Assembly (NCBI RefSeq): GCF_002302635.1
Contig: NZ_CP022387.1
Location: 2,046,001-2,110,000 of the forward strand
Reading direction: 5' to 3'
Length of the DNA: 64,000 nt
Origin: Capnocytophaga stomatis
GTDB taxonomy: Bacteria > Bacteroidota > Bacteroidia > Flavobacteriales > Flavobacteriaceae
Both the position numbers and the translations under genes were made by a program. Every line of letters starts with the position of its first letter. Within the stretch, counting starts at the first letter, position 1. Shown here one piece after another: positions 9,120 through 17,546 of the stretch. Below the pieces are notes generated by a model that worked only from the letters and a program-made list of their open reading frames with translations, was not told where the DNA came from and made no database searches.

Positions 9120-9593
9120 TTACGTTGAGGAACTACCTATGTCGTTCTTGATTAGTTGGCGCATACTTTCGTTGAAACTTTCTCGCTCGGTGCGGAGAAC
9201 TCCAAAGAACTCTCTATCTGTTTGCTCCACTGCAACTACTGCTTTTTGTACAAGGTCTAAGGCTTTTCGAGTGAGGGTTATTTCTTTGGCTCGCGTATCC
9301 GTTCTATGCTCTCTTCTCTCTATCAGTCCTTTTGATTGTAGTGTGCGCAAAACCTTAGAGACCATCATACGATCGGTTTTACTTTGATTTGCAATATCAA
9401 TCTGTGTTACGATATTACCATTTTGAGAAAGCGAAGCAGCGGTTGCCAATAGCACGAATTGCGTGTGTGTCAAATCCAATAAATCCAATGATTGCTTTAT
9501 GCGACGCTGCCAAAGTGTTGTAACCTGCCAAAGCAGAAACCCCGAACTATCTTCTGCCTTTTCGGCTCCAAAAACAATGTCTGTCTTATTCAT
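9120..9593 (-). CDS. MarR family transcriptional regulator
   Basis: A 157-aa winged-helix regulator starting [18 protein letters not shown]. The wHTH core is clear: [58 protein letters not shown], with the wing motif in the last part. A longer frame could start at 9674, but the ATG at 9593 overlaps the SRPBCC stop by 4 bp (ATGA) and fits the family length. It probably represses this operon in response to a small molecule. Confidence 0.88.
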   Translation of the reverse strand: MNKTDIVFGAEKAEDSSGFLLWQVTTLWQRRIKQSLDLLDLTHTQFVLLATAASLSQNGNIVTQIDIANQSKTDRMMVSKVLRTLQSKGLIERREHRTDTRAKEITLTRKALDLVQKAVVAVEQTDREFFGVLRTERESFNESMRQLIKNDIGSSST

Positions 9594-10009
9594 AGTGTCT
9601 TGGCTATGTTTATTTGTTTTACAACATCTTTTGGAATTGAATTGAACAGATTTTGGGCAATAAGTTTCACCCACAAGAAACTCAACACTCCTTTTACCGT
9701 GATAGTATATGAAATTCTCAACCCATCAGAGGTTTCCTCAAACAAATGCTCGTGATAAATTTTTGCCAAAGGAAAAGAGGAAACCGTGATAAACATTTTT
9801 TTCTCTATTATTTCTGAAATGACAATCTTTATCTTCGGACCTCCCTTAGGTTTCAATAGAATGTGACTACCTTGTTCAAACGATCCATTCAATTGGGCAT
9901 ATTCCACCCCGCTATCCCATGTATGCCAGCCATTGACATCAGCAAATAGCTTCCACATTTGTTCTCTTGCAACTTCGTTCGTTGTAATAGAATACGTTTT
10001 TGACCACAT
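9590..10009 (-). CDS. SRPBCC family protein (polyketide cyclase-like)
   Basis: A 139-aa START-fold protein. It begins with WSKTYSITTNEVAREQMWKLFADVNGWHTWDSGVEYA, the usual first strand and helices of SRPBCC proteins, and continues with alternating strands that would line a hydrophobic cavity. It probably binds a small lipid-like or aromatic ligand. Pairing with a MarR gene is common in Bacteroidota and may reflect a ligand-sensing or detoxifying role. It is the first gene of the leftward cargo operon; a promoter-like box lies about 110 bp upstream. Confidence 0.75.
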   Translation of the reverse strand: MWSKTYSITTNEVAREQMWKLFADVNGWHTWDSGVEYAQLNGSFEQGSHILLKPKGGPKIKIVISEIIEKKMFITVSSFPLAKIYHEHLFEETSDGLRISYTITVKGVLSFLWVKLIAQNLFNSIPKDVVKQINIAKTL

Positions 10010-10119
10010 ATTTAAATTGTCTTATGTTCTGAATATTTCAGGAAATGAATGAACCGAAAAAATCGACGTTTCGCATCCCTATTCTTTCTATCTTCATGTG
10101 AGAAATCGTTTTGTAGCCA

Positions 10120-10127
10120 CAAAGATA
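10120..10127 (-). promoter_or_regulatory. Promoter -7 box for cargo operon
   Basis: TATCTTTG on the minus strand matches the Bacteroidetes -7 consensus TAnnTTTG. It lies 111 bp upstream of the SRPBCC start, between that gene and the HTH pair, and is the best candidate for driving the cargo operon. Confidence 0.45.
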
Positions 10128-10181
10128 ATATACCCGACAACAATAATCAAAGAATATAGAGCAATTTTGTCATAAAGAGTT

Positions 10182-10475
10182 TCATCTCCGATAATTCTCT
10201 TGCAGTAATCGGTTGATGTCGGAGAGGCGATAGAGGATTTTCCCTGCGATTTGGGTGTAGGGAATAATGCCCTTGTCGCGATAATCCTGCAAGGTGCGGG
10301 GGCTGACGAAAAGCCGTTCGCACACTTCTCTCCCCGTGAGATAGATTTCTCCTCCGAACAGCGGACGATGCGTTTGGGCAATCTCCCGAATACATTTGCT
10401 TACTTCTTGAATGCCCGAAATGAGTTGTTTCATTTCGGGCGTTTCTTTATTTATGATTTCGTGTTCCATAGTCAT
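10182..10475 (-). CDS. Helix-turn-helix protein (excisionase/MerR-type)
   Basis: A 97-aa protein whose C-terminal half is a MerR-like HTH_17 domain: EIYLTGREVCERLFVSPRTLQDYRDKGIIPYTQIAGKILYRLSDINRLL. The N-terminal half is a helical extension. Such proteins in Bacteroidetes integrative elements act as excisionases or regulators. The start overlaps the preceding HTH gene by 4 bp, so the two are coupled. Confidence 0.85.
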   Translation of the reverse strand: MTMEHEIINKETPEMKQLISGIQEVSKCIREIAQTHRPLFGGEIYLTGREVCERLFVSPRTLQDYRDKGIIPYTQIAGKILYRLSDINRLLQENYRR

Positions 10476-10750
10476 TGTATTTTTCGGTTCGACTTTTCGA
10501 GGAGTGCTTCCACATCCTCACGTTTGTAGTAGCACTTATGCCCGATTTGAATGAAGGGCAATACGGAAGTATCCCGATAATGCTGGAGCGTCCGTTTGCT
10601 GATGTTGAGTATTCGGCACACGTCCCCATTGTGCAACAGGTCAGGGACTTCGGGCTTCGTGCCGAAATTCTCTCTCATACAAAGAGCCAGTTCTTCGATG
10701 CTCTTTTTCAGTTCCTCCCAAGCGGAGGAGTCGATGGCTGTAAATCTCAT
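10472..10750 (-). CDS. Helix-turn-helix protein (excisionase/MerR-type)
   Basis: A 92-aa partner of the HTH protein that follows it. The HTH_17 signature is in LLHNGDVCRILNISKRTLQHYRDTSVLPFIQIGHKCYYKREDVEALLE. Tandem HTH genes of this type sit between integrases and replication genes in many Bacteroidetes mobilizable elements and control excision. A TAnnTTTG promoter box lies 42 bp upstream of the start. Confidence 0.85.
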   Translation of the reverse strand: MRFTAIDSSAWEELKKSIEELALCMRENFGTKPEVPDLLHNGDVCRILNISKRTLQHYRDTSVLPFIQIGHKCYYKREDVEALLEKSNRKIQ

Positions 10751-10791
10751 ATCAATATCGTTTTAATTGTTGTTATTTCCTCTTTTTGATG

Positions 10792-10799
10792 CAAATGTA
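10792..10799 (-). promoter_or_regulatory. Promoter -7 box for HTH pair
   Basis: TACATTTG on the minus strand, matching TAnnTTTG, sits 42 bp upstream of the first HTH gene. Confidence 0.55.
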
Positions 10800-11351
10800 T
10801 GCAGTCGAAATCCTTGTTCTCTGACCTGATGAGATCAAAGGAAATCGCAGGAATTTGCAGGCAAATGTATAAGTAAAACCTATCTATTTTCAGAAGGGAT
10901 TCCCTGCCTTTTCTCTCCGTTTCTCCAAATTCCTTCCGAGAGGAAAAATCCTGTTTCGATGCGAAAATAACGAACCAACATATACTGTTTACTCCATTCC
11001 TGCTAAGTGGATACTTCTGGCGTCGATATAGTATGAAGTGGCTCTGTTAGAGAGAATCTTCCTACCTGTCTTTTAGGCTTTTCCCTCTGCTTTCATCGAA
11101 AAGGCAAAGGCATGCATCTGCACGTAATTCGATACAGCCATTCGGGTAGCGTTTCCCGTTCTTCCATTTGTCTTTTTCTGATTTTTGAGGAGAAAATGTG
11201 AGGTATCCTTTCCTTTTGCCGAAGAAATATGCAGCACCTCGATGCAACAACGCCATAAGGCTTGGCTTCACTTGTTCGCCTCTTTAACTTGGTTTCAGCA
11301 TCCGTTTTCGGATGAAAGTTCAAAATCAAGCAAATAAAAGAGATACGAACA
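10800..11351. other. Intergenic region of the element, no convincing gene
   Basis: This 550-bp stretch separates the divergent HTH pair and VirE-like gene. Two overlapping minus-strand frames (11062-11271 and 11093-11389) are open, but in different registers and without family resemblance or a fitting start, so I do not call a gene. It probably holds the leader and promoter of the VirE-like gene. Confidence 0.5.
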
Positions 11352-12542
11352 ATGAAAAAAGAAGAGAAGGACAACCTCTCCAAGAACACGCAAATAGAAG
11401 AGTTCCTTTCGGCTCGTTACGAGTTTCGGTACAATACCGTATTGCACCGAGCCGAGTACCGTCCACGAGGAACGGACGATTATACAGCCGTAGACCGCTA
11501 CCGCATCAATACCCTTAAACGAGCTTTAGATAAGGAAGCCGATGTACAGGCCTCGCCCGAGAATCTGTACAGCATCATCGAAAGCGATTTCTCACCACGC
11601 ATCAATCCCGTGCAAGCCTATTTCCAAGCGTTACCGCTGACGAAAGGGAATGCGGAAGCTATCACCGCCCTTTCCGACTGCGTGAGCGTAACCAATCCTG
11701 AGAAGTGGAAAGAATACCTCACCAAGTGGCTGGTGGCAGTGGTCGCCAATGTAATGGACGACAAGCAGTGTCGCAATCACACCTGCCTTGTGCTGACAGG
11801 CGAGCAGGGCAAGTTCAAGACAACGTTCCTTGACTTGCTCTGTCCACCGGCTCTATCCGATTACCGCTATACGGGAAAGATTTACCCGCAGGAAAAGGAC
11901 GTGCTGAGCCTTATCGGGCAAAACCTCATCATCAACATTGACGACCAACTCAAAGCCCTCAACAAGCGGGACGAGAACGAACTGAAGAACCTCATTACCT
12001 GTCCGCAGGTGAAGTATCGTATGCCCTACGAGAAGCATATCGAGGAACGACCCCACTTGGCAAGTTTCGTGGCTTCGGTCAATGGCAACGATTTCCTCAC
12101 CGACCCGACAGGAAGCAGACGCTTCCTGCCCTTTGAAGTGCTGGCAATAGATATAGACCGAGCCAAGAGCATTCCGATGGATGACGTTTACAGTGAAGCC
12201 AAGACCCTATTGAATGAAGGGTTTCGCTATTGGTTCAATGATGAAGAGATTATTGAATTGCATAGAAACAGCGAAGCCTTCCAAGTCTATACGACAGAGA
12301 TGGAACTGTTGCTCCGCTATTTCACCTTTCCCACGGAGGCAGAGACGGCAACAAAACGCTTCTATATGACCAATTCGGAGATAGTGGGTTACCTCTCCTG
12401 CTATACCCGACAATCCCTCTCCGCCAAACGGATGGGGGAAGCCTTACGAAAGGCTGGCTATACAAAGGAGTGTCGCAGGATAAACGGCAATCCCGTATAT
12501 GTCTATGCCGTCCGTAAGGTTTACCCCGAGCAACCGCCATAG
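11352..12542 (+). CDS. VirE-like SF3-type helicase/ATPase
   Basis: A 396-aa protein of the virulence-associated E family found in Bacteroidetes mobile elements. Walker A is visible as LTGEQGKFKTTFLD (about residues 156-169), and a Walker B-like strand as NLIINIDDQLK (about 195-205). A sensor-like VNGNDFLTDPTGSRRFLPFEV follows, typical of the family. The C-terminus (TNSEIVGYLSC to the end) looks like a winged helix that binds DNA. It probably unwinds element DNA for replication after excision or transfer, working with the primase encoded 318 bp downstream. Confidence 0.82.
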   Translation: MKKEEKDNLSKNTQIEEFLSARYEFRYNTVLHRAEYRPRGTDDYTAVDRYRINTLKRALDKEADVQASPENLYSIIESDFSPRINPVQAYFQALPLTKGNAEAITALSDCVSVTNPEKWKEYLTKWLVAVVANVMDDKQCRNHTCLVLTGEQGKFKTTFLDLLCPPALSDYRYTGKIYPQEKDVLSLIGQNLIINIDDQLKALNKRDENELKNLITCPQVKYRMPYEKHIEERPHLASFVASVNGNDFLTDPTGSRRFLPFEVLAIDIDRAKSIPMDDVYSEAKTLLNEGFRYWFNDEEIIELHRNSEAFQVYTTEMELLLRYFTFPTEAETATKRFYMTNSEIVGYLSCYTRQSLSAKRMGEALRKAGYTKECRRINGNPVYVYAVRKVYPEQPP

Positions 12543-12860
12543 CACTCTGTTGTTACCCACTCCTTTGCAATACCCCTTTCTCTTTTCTTTCCTATTCTCC
12601 TTACTACGTTACTACAACTACCGATAATACGATGAAAGAGAAAGGATTGCAGGAGGTCTCCATCTTGCGACACAGCTTACTACCATCTTTCTACGCTTCT
12701 ACGGAAGAATGAATGAGAAAAGGTGTAGACAGGAGGTGTAGAAGGATAAAACAGAATGAAGTGTTACACTTTTCTCTTTCACTGTCAATCTCTTATCTGA
12801 ATGTAGAAGAGTAGTAAGATAAAAAGAGGAAAATTCCAAAAAGAGAAAACAGAGCGAACT
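12543..12860. other. Intergenic region, nothing recognised
   Basis: This 318-bp gap between the helicase and primase genes is pyrimidine-rich at first and A-rich near the primase start. I see no gene, hairpin of note or clear promoter. A replication origin is conceivable, but there are no iterons to support it. Confidence 0.4.
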
Positions 12861-13838
12861 ATGAATATGAACAATTCCAATCCAACGATAACAGCAATGA
12901 ACAACGAATATTACGACCTACAATACATCAAGGCGATACCGATAGGCGACTACCTGCACGCCTGTGGCATCGAGCCTGCCGAGCTTTATAACGGCTATGC
13001 CCTTTATCACGCACCTTACCGAGAAGACCACAACGCCAGCTTGAAAGTGGACTTTCGGAAAAATCTGTGGCACGACTATGGGACAAGCCAAGGTGGAAGC
13101 ATCATAGACCTTGTGATGCGGATGCGTGGATGCAGTGCCTACGAAGCAATGGCGCATCTTGCCGAAAGGAAAGCGATAACCCTCGCTTCCTCTTCCTTTC
13201 ATCGTGAAACTCACACAGGACAGATAAGAGGTGAACAGCGACCAAGTAATGTAAGGCGTATTCTCTTCATCAGCGAAGAGTTGCCCCTGTATCTGCAAAA
13301 CTATCTTCGAGAGGTACGCAGGATAGACCTTGCCGTGGCAAGTCCTTATCTCCGTCATATTCGCTACGAAGTAGGAGGAAGAGAGTATTCTGCCATCGGC
13401 TTTGCCAATCGTGCAGGAGGATATGAACTCCGAGACGACAAGACATTCAATGGAACGATAGCTCCAAAGGATATTTCTCTGATTGCAGGAGAAGCGAACA
13501 ATGCTCCTCACTGCATCTTTGAGGGCTTTATGGATTTCCTTTCCCTTCTCACGATGAAAGAAAAAGAAACTGCTCCCTGCCTTGTACTGAACTCCGTCAG
13601 CAATCTCCCACGAGCCATTGCCTATCTCCACGAGAAAGGTATCGATTCCGTTCAAGCTTTCTTCGATAACGACCAAGCTGGACGACAAGCCCTACATTCT
13701 TTACAATCGGCAGGTATCAACGTGGAGGATATGAGCCGACACTATTCCCGATACAAAGACCTCAATGAGTACCACGTTGCCCAAAGAACAGGGCAAAAAC
13801 AGGTGATACCACCTCGCAAACGAGGACTTAGACGATAA
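12861..13838 (+). CDS. CHC2/TOPRIM domain DNA primase
   Basis: A 325-aa primase-like protein. The N-terminal part (about residues 28-90) has the layout of a CHC2 zinc-finger domain, LYHAPYREDHNASLKVDFRKNLWHDYGTSQGGSIIDLV, but the metal-binding cysteines are largely missing. The C-terminal TOPRIM domain shows IFEGFMDFLSLL (catalytic Glu) and AFFDNDQAGRQAL (acidic pair), followed by YKDLNEYH. In mobilizable elements it makes primers for the transferred strand. Several in-frame ATGs near the 5' end leave the exact start uncertain by up to 13 residues. Confidence 0.85.
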   Translation: MNMNNSNPTITAMNNEYYDLQYIKAIPIGDYLHACGIEPAELYNGYALYHAPYREDHNASLKVDFRKNLWHDYGTSQGGSIIDLVMRMRGCSAYEAMAHLAERKAITLASSSFHRETHTGQIRGEQRPSNVRRILFISEELPLYLQNYLREVRRIDLAVASPYLRHIRYEVGGREYSAIGFANRAGGYELRDDKTFNGTIAPKDISLIAGEANNAPHCIFEGFMDFLSLLTMKEKETAPCLVLNSVSNLPRAIAYLHEKGIDSVQAFFDNDQAGRQALHSLQSAGINVEDMSRHYSRYKDLNEYHVAQRTGQKQVIPPRKRGLRR

Positions 13839-14168
13839 GGCAAAAGAGAGCAAACAACATTATTCTATCATCAGGTATTCAAAGATGCAGGAAATAAAAT
13901 GTATGCGAATAAACGGCTTTGTTTCGATAGCTACGGCAGTTCCTCAGAACAGCAAGTTTGCAGAGCCAAACTTAGAAACAAAGCGTGCAGGCATTCACAG
14001 AATGCAACGTAACAAGAAAGAAGGACGAGCAGGGCGGAGCGGACATTTCAAGAAATGCCATAGCTCATTAGGGTATTTTCTTCACGCTGCACTCCGTTAT
14101 CGCTAAAAATACCCTCCTGAGCCAAGGGACTTCGCCCCTTTGGATACCCCTAAATCAATCTTCAAACA
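13839..14168 (+). other. Relaxase upstream region, candidate oriT
   Basis: This 330-bp gap directly before the MOBV relaxase contains several hairpins. The strongest pairs AGGGTATTTT (14070-14079) with AAAATACCCT (14106-14115), with smaller ones at about 14041-14060 and 14121-14143. MOBV origins usually lie just upstream of the mob gene and consist of such repeats. A 73-codon frame (13885-14106) overlaps the region; it is basic (KKEGRAGRSGHFKKC) but matches no family I know and I regard it as doubtful. Confidence 0.45.
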
Positions 14169-15425
14169 ATGGGCTACGCCGTATTACATATAGACAAGGC
14201 GAGAAGCAACGACTCGGGAAATACCGCTCATATAGCGCGGACATATACCCCGAGTAACGTCGATCCTTCTCGCACACACCTGAATAGGGAATTGGTGCAA
14301 TTCCCTGCAAATGTGACCAACCGTAGCGAAGCGATAGAGCATCGCATCGCCACAGCCGGTATCTACCGAAAGGTAGCAAAGAACCAAGTCAAAGCCTTGC
14401 GCTTTATCCTGTCGAGTTCACCAGAGGATATGGCTCGTATAGAGCAGGAAGGACGCTTGTACGAATGGTGTGATGAATCGATGGATTGGCTTCGCTCCAC
14501 TTTCGGGGCGGACAACGTGGTCGCTGCCACGCTGCACGCAGACGAGGAAACGCCCCATATTCACGCCACGGTCGTTCCGATTGTCACGGGCGAAAGAAGG
14601 AAAGCCAAAGAGGAAGCCGAGAATGGGAAGCGGAAGTACAAGACGAAGAAGAACAAGGTACGACTTTGTGCCGATGATGTGCTTACGCCCAAGAAACTGG
14701 AGCAGTATCAGACGGACTATGCCAAGCGAGTGCAACGGTTCGGATTGGAACGAGGCGTACACGGCTCGGAAGCCAAGCACCGTACCACTATGGAGTATTA
14801 CAAGGAAATCCTCAAATCAACGAAAGAGAAGAAAGCCCAAGAAGCGGAACTCACAGCCAAGATAAAGGAGCTGGAGAAGCAGGCAGGCAAGCTCCGAATG
14901 AAAGGTACGCTGTACTCCCTCTTTGGCAACTCCGAACTCGACAAGGCAGAGAAGCGTATTGCAGACTTGGAACAGGAAGCCGAACGGCAACAGTATCTTT
15001 CGGAAAAGGAGAAAAACGAAATCCGAAAGGAAGTCGTTCTCTTGCAGGACACGGTCAAGGGAAAGGACAGAACTATTGCCGAATTGAAAGAAACCGTGCA
15101 GATTTACGAGGAAGAGCGGAATTGGATAAAACGTTTCTTCAGTGGCTTCTACCAGCTTTTGAATATCCGTCTGATGCTCAGAAAGATGAACTTCTCTGAT
15201 GATAGGATAGCGGAGATGTATCGCACGGAAGCTCCCCAACGAGGAACGGCTAAAGCCTATTCGGGATTATACAAGAGAGAGTTTACGGAAGAGGACAGCG
15301 AAATCTGTATCATCAAGGATGAGAAGAAACGACCGCTCCTCACCATCAACGGGCTTCCCATTACCAATTGGTACGAGCAGAAATGGAAACAACTCATCAA
15401 TCGCAACCGCTCGCAACGGCTGTAA
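14169..15425 (+). CDS. MOBV family relaxase (Mob/Pre)
   Basis: A 418-aa relaxase. The N-terminus MGYAVLHIDKARSNDSGN is typical of Mob_Pre proteins, followed by the three-histidine metal-binding motif LHADEETPHIHATVVPI (about residues 121-137). The C-terminal half (about 215-320) is a long coiled coil, probably for dimerisation or contact with the transfer machinery. It would nick the origin upstream and be carried through a helper element's type IV secretion channel. No mobilization accessory gene such as mobC is obvious. Confidence 0.92.
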   Translation: MGYAVLHIDKARSNDSGNTAHIARTYTPSNVDPSRTHLNRELVQFPANVTNRSEAIEHRIATAGIYRKVAKNQVKALRFILSSSPEDMARIEQEGRLYEWCDESMDWLRSTFGADNVVAATLHADEETPHIHATVVPIVTGERRKAKEEAENGKRKYKTKKNKVRLCADDVLTPKKLEQYQTDYAKRVQRFGLERGVHGSEAKHRTTMEYYKEILKSTKEKKAQEAELTAKIKELEKQAGKLRMKGTLYSLFGNSELDKAEKRIADLEQEAERQQYLSEKEKNEIRKEVVLLQDTVKGKDRTIAELKETVQIYEEERNWIKRFFSGFYQLLNIRLMLRKMNFSDDRIAEMYRTEAPQRGTAKAYSGLYKREFTEEDSEICIIKDEKKRPLLTINGLPITNWYEQKWKQLINRNRSQRL

Positions 15426-15776
15426 TTGCTTTTTTCTTTCACTGACAAGAAGAAAAACAAGAAAAGACGCTCACTTTCCCTCGAAAATATGTACCTTTGC
15501 AAGTAGTAAAAGTGAGCGTTCTTTGGCTATTCAAAACAATGTGCCTCAATGCACTCCGCTCATTTCTAAATCGTTACCTACCCATCTATCCCTAAATGGT
15601 AACACTCTATTCTTCAACAAGATAGCTCGCTAATGAAAAATCTCATTGGAGCTTTTTTGTGATAGATATAAACCATTCATTTATAAGATATTGTGAAGAT
15701 GATTTTTTCTTGCTATGTTTCTTGAAAATTTATACTTGTAAATCTATGAAATTGATAAAATATTCTGCTTGTAATC
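15426..15776. other. Right-end region of the element
   Basis: This gap holds GTACCTTTGC at 15491-15500 (both a CTnDOT-type core match and a -7 promoter box), an AAATCGTTACC and AAATGGTAAC pair at 15568-15603 echoing the left end, and an intrinsic terminator at 15624-15658. Past about 15660 the DNA returns to AT-rich host composition. Confidence 0.5.
15624..15658 (+). terminator. Intrinsic terminator at right end
   Basis: AGCTC and AATGA pair with TCATT and GAGCT around a 6-nt loop, and six T residues follow. It would end the relaxase transcript. Confidence 0.65.
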
Positions 15777-16577
15777 TTATTTTGAAAACATTCTTTTGAT
15801 TATAGGTTGTATTTGAAAGATAGTGCTCATTGTGTAAAGTCCTATTGGGCTTTTCAGATGACTGTTATCGGGAGGTGTGTCGATGGCACTTGCAATTAGT
15901 GTGACTTGTCCTGCGGGGTCGGGTAAATATTTTAGTCCGCTGATACTAAACATACTGATTTTTGTTGTTCCATCACTATATCTTTCGCCAATAGCTCGTG
16001 TGTTTTTCAGCTCTTCAAGCGTTGGAACTTTATCAAAGGTCTGTTCGTAAAACTCCACAACCGGGCTTTGATTGATGCCTGTATCCGTATGAATGTAAGC
16101 AATATAGAAGATGTTTTCCAGTTCTATTGCTATGATATCTTTCGGACGATAAAAGGTAATTGATTCAGGCAATGCGGGGTGTCGCTTCAATGGTACGGGC
16201 GGACTTTGTAAAAGCTCCTTAATTTGTGGCGATTTCCTCTCGAAGTCATCGCTCAAAACAACGCCTTTGTTGAGTGCATCAATGGCATCAATTGCCTGAG
16301 AGGTAATGCTTGGCTTGCTAAAACCATATTTGTGAAGCAGTGTAGCCATAGCAACAAGGGCTTTATTTCGATAGTGCTTTTTGCCTTTTTCTGCGGAAGG
16401 TTTCAAGGTACAATCCCAGCGTAATAAAAACTCGGGAAGTATAGTTTTCAATTGCTCTTGTGGCGTTTTGTTAGAAGAACCGGTCATTGCCCACCAAACA
16501 AGCCGAGCTAAATCGTCATCCATCGTTTCCACTAAATATTTTGCTGCTAACTTATCTAAAATTTGCGAATGTTTCAT
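15777..16577 (-). CDS. Hypothetical protein
   Basis: A 266-aa protein starting MKHSQILDKLAAKYLVE. The first half is helical (DLARLVWWAMTG, LVAMATLLHKYGF) and the second half appears rich in strands, ending near a hydrophobic SPIGLYTMSTIFQIQPIIKR. No signal peptide and no domain that I recognise. It lies between the element's right end and sufC, with host-like base composition, so whether it is cargo or chromosomal is open. It reads leftward, like sufC, but the sufC terminator separates them. Confidence 0.6.
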   Translation of the reverse strand: MKHSQILDKLAAKYLVETMDDDLARLVWWAMTGSSNKTPQEQLKTILPEFLLRWDCTLKPSAEKGKKHYRNKALVAMATLLHKYGFSKPSITSQAIDAIDALNKGVVLSDDFERKSPQIKELLQSPPVPLKRHPALPESITFYRPKDIIAIELENIFYIAYIHTDTGINQSPVVEFYEQTFDKVPTLEELKNTRAIGERYSDGTTKISMFSISGLKYLPDPAGQVTLIASAIDTPPDNSHLKSPIGLYTMSTIFQIQPIIKRMFSK

Positions 16578-16657
16578 ATTAATATCGATACGTTGTTTTT
16601 AATGATTTTCTACTGAGGAAAACAACCCTCACAACTGAAGAAAAGCTCACATAAAGC

Positions 16658-16689
16658 AAAAGGTTTAAAGCATACACTTTAAACCTTTT
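16658..16689 (-). terminator. Terminator of sufC
   Basis: AAAAGGTTTAAAG and CTTTAAACCTTTT form a 13-bp perfect stem with a 6-nt loop, starting 17 bp past the sufC stop. Confidence 0.7.
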
Positions 16690-16705
16690 GTTATTTTGTT
16701 TGTTT

Positions 16706-17443
16706 TTATTTCAGCCAGTCGTATCCTTTTTCTTCCAACTCTAAGGCGAGTTCTTTTCCACCTGATTTCACGATTTTTCCATCGTGAAGCACGTGAACAA
16801 AATCAGGAACGATGTAATCCAACAAACGTTGGTAGTGAGTAATGACAATCACCGCATTATCTTTGCCTTTCAGTTTGTTTACCCCGTTTGCCACGATGCG
16901 TAGTGCGTCAATGTCAAGCCCTGAATCGGTCTCGTCCAAGATGGCTACTTTGGGTTCAAGCATTGCCATTTGGAAGATTTCGTTACGTTTTTTCTCTCCT
17001 CCCGAGAATCCTTCGTTGAGCGAACGGGACAAAAAGTCTTTGTTGATGTCCAAAAGTTCGGCCTTCTCGCGGATTTTTTTAAGGAGCTCTGCGGCGGGCA
17101 TTTCTTCCTCTCCGCGAGCTTTGCGTGCCTCGTTTACCGCTGTTTTGATGAAGTTTGTAACGGAAATACCAGGGATTTCCACAGGATATTGAAAGGACAT
17201 AAAAATTCCTTTGTGGGCTCTTTCTTCGGGAGCGTCTTCCAAGATGCTTTCTCCTTCCAAAATAATGTCTCCTTCGGTTACCTCAAAGGCTTCATTGCCC
17301 GAAACCACTGCCGAAAGCGTGGACTTTCCTGCTCCGTTAGGTCCCATAATGGCGTGAACCTCACCTGCTTTTACCGTAAGATTGATTCCTTTTAAAATTT
17401 CTTTATCCTCAACTGAGGCGTGTAGGTTTTTTATTTCTAACAT
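16706..17443 (-). CDS. sufC: SufC, Fe-S cluster assembly ATPase
   Basis: A 245-aa ABC ATPase that partners SufB and SufD in the SufBC2D scaffold for Fe-S cluster assembly in the cytoplasm. Visible motifs are Walker A MGPNGAGKSTLSA (about residues 33-45), the signature GFSGGEKKRNE (about 145-155) and Walker B VAILDETDSGLDID (about 165-178). It lies on the same strand as sufB but about 3 kb further on, with two unrelated genes and repeat arrays between. No sufD or sufS is in the window, so the usual sufABCDS cluster is broken up here. Confidence 0.97.
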   Translation of the reverse strand: MLEIKNLHASVEDKEILKGINLTVKAGEVHAIMGPNGAGKSTLSAVVSGNEAFEVTEGDIILEGESILEDAPEERAHKGIFMSFQYPVEIPGISVTNFIKTAVNEARKARGEEEMPAAELLKKIREKAELLDINKDFLSRSLNEGFSGGEKKRNEIFQMAMLEPKVAILDETDSGLDIDALRIVANGVNKLKGKDNAVIVITHYQRLLDYIVPDFVHVLHDGKIVKSGGKELALELEEKGYDWLK

Positions 17444-17546
17444 TTTATATATATTTTTTAATTTGTTACTTAATTTGTTGTTATACTGATATTTTAAATA
17501 TTTTAGTTTGGTGCAATATTAGAGCTTTTGGCTGAATTTTCATACC

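Larger units (their letters stand above)
1530..15660. mobile_element. Mobilizable genomic element with DRT3-like cargo
   Basis: This block is richer in GC than both flanks (judged by eye) and carries a coherent mobility set: two tandem tyrosine recombinases at the left end, two short HTH proteins of excisionase type, a VirE-like helicase, a TOPRIM primase and a MOBV relaxase at the right end. There are no conjugation (tra) genes, so transfer would need a helper element. Both ends hold similar GGTAAC/GTTACC motifs (1644-1801 and 15573-15603) that may be integrase arm sites. The exact attachment cores were not resolved: the ends given are where base composition and gene content change. The cargo (4.24-10.0 kb) is transcribed leftward and is AT-richer, suggesting a separate origin. 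Confidence 0.8.

Noticed and set aside
11062-11389. Two overlapping minus-strand frames upstream of the VirE-like gene
   Set aside because: Different registers of the same DNA, no promoter or domain; more likely leader sequence.
13885-14106. 73-aa basic protein before the relaxase as a MobC-type accessory
   Set aside because: It lacks the ribbon-helix-helix pattern of MobC and overlaps strong hairpins that fit an oriT better.
15491-15500. GTACCTTTGC as the attachment core of the right end
   Set aside because: It fits GTANNTTTGC, but the same bases make a -7 promoter box and such strings are common here; without an empty site I cannot decide.
1489-15659. GAGCTTTTT at about 1489 and 15649 as target-site duplication
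   Set aside because: The match is short and A/T-rich, and the right copy is part of a terminator hairpin.
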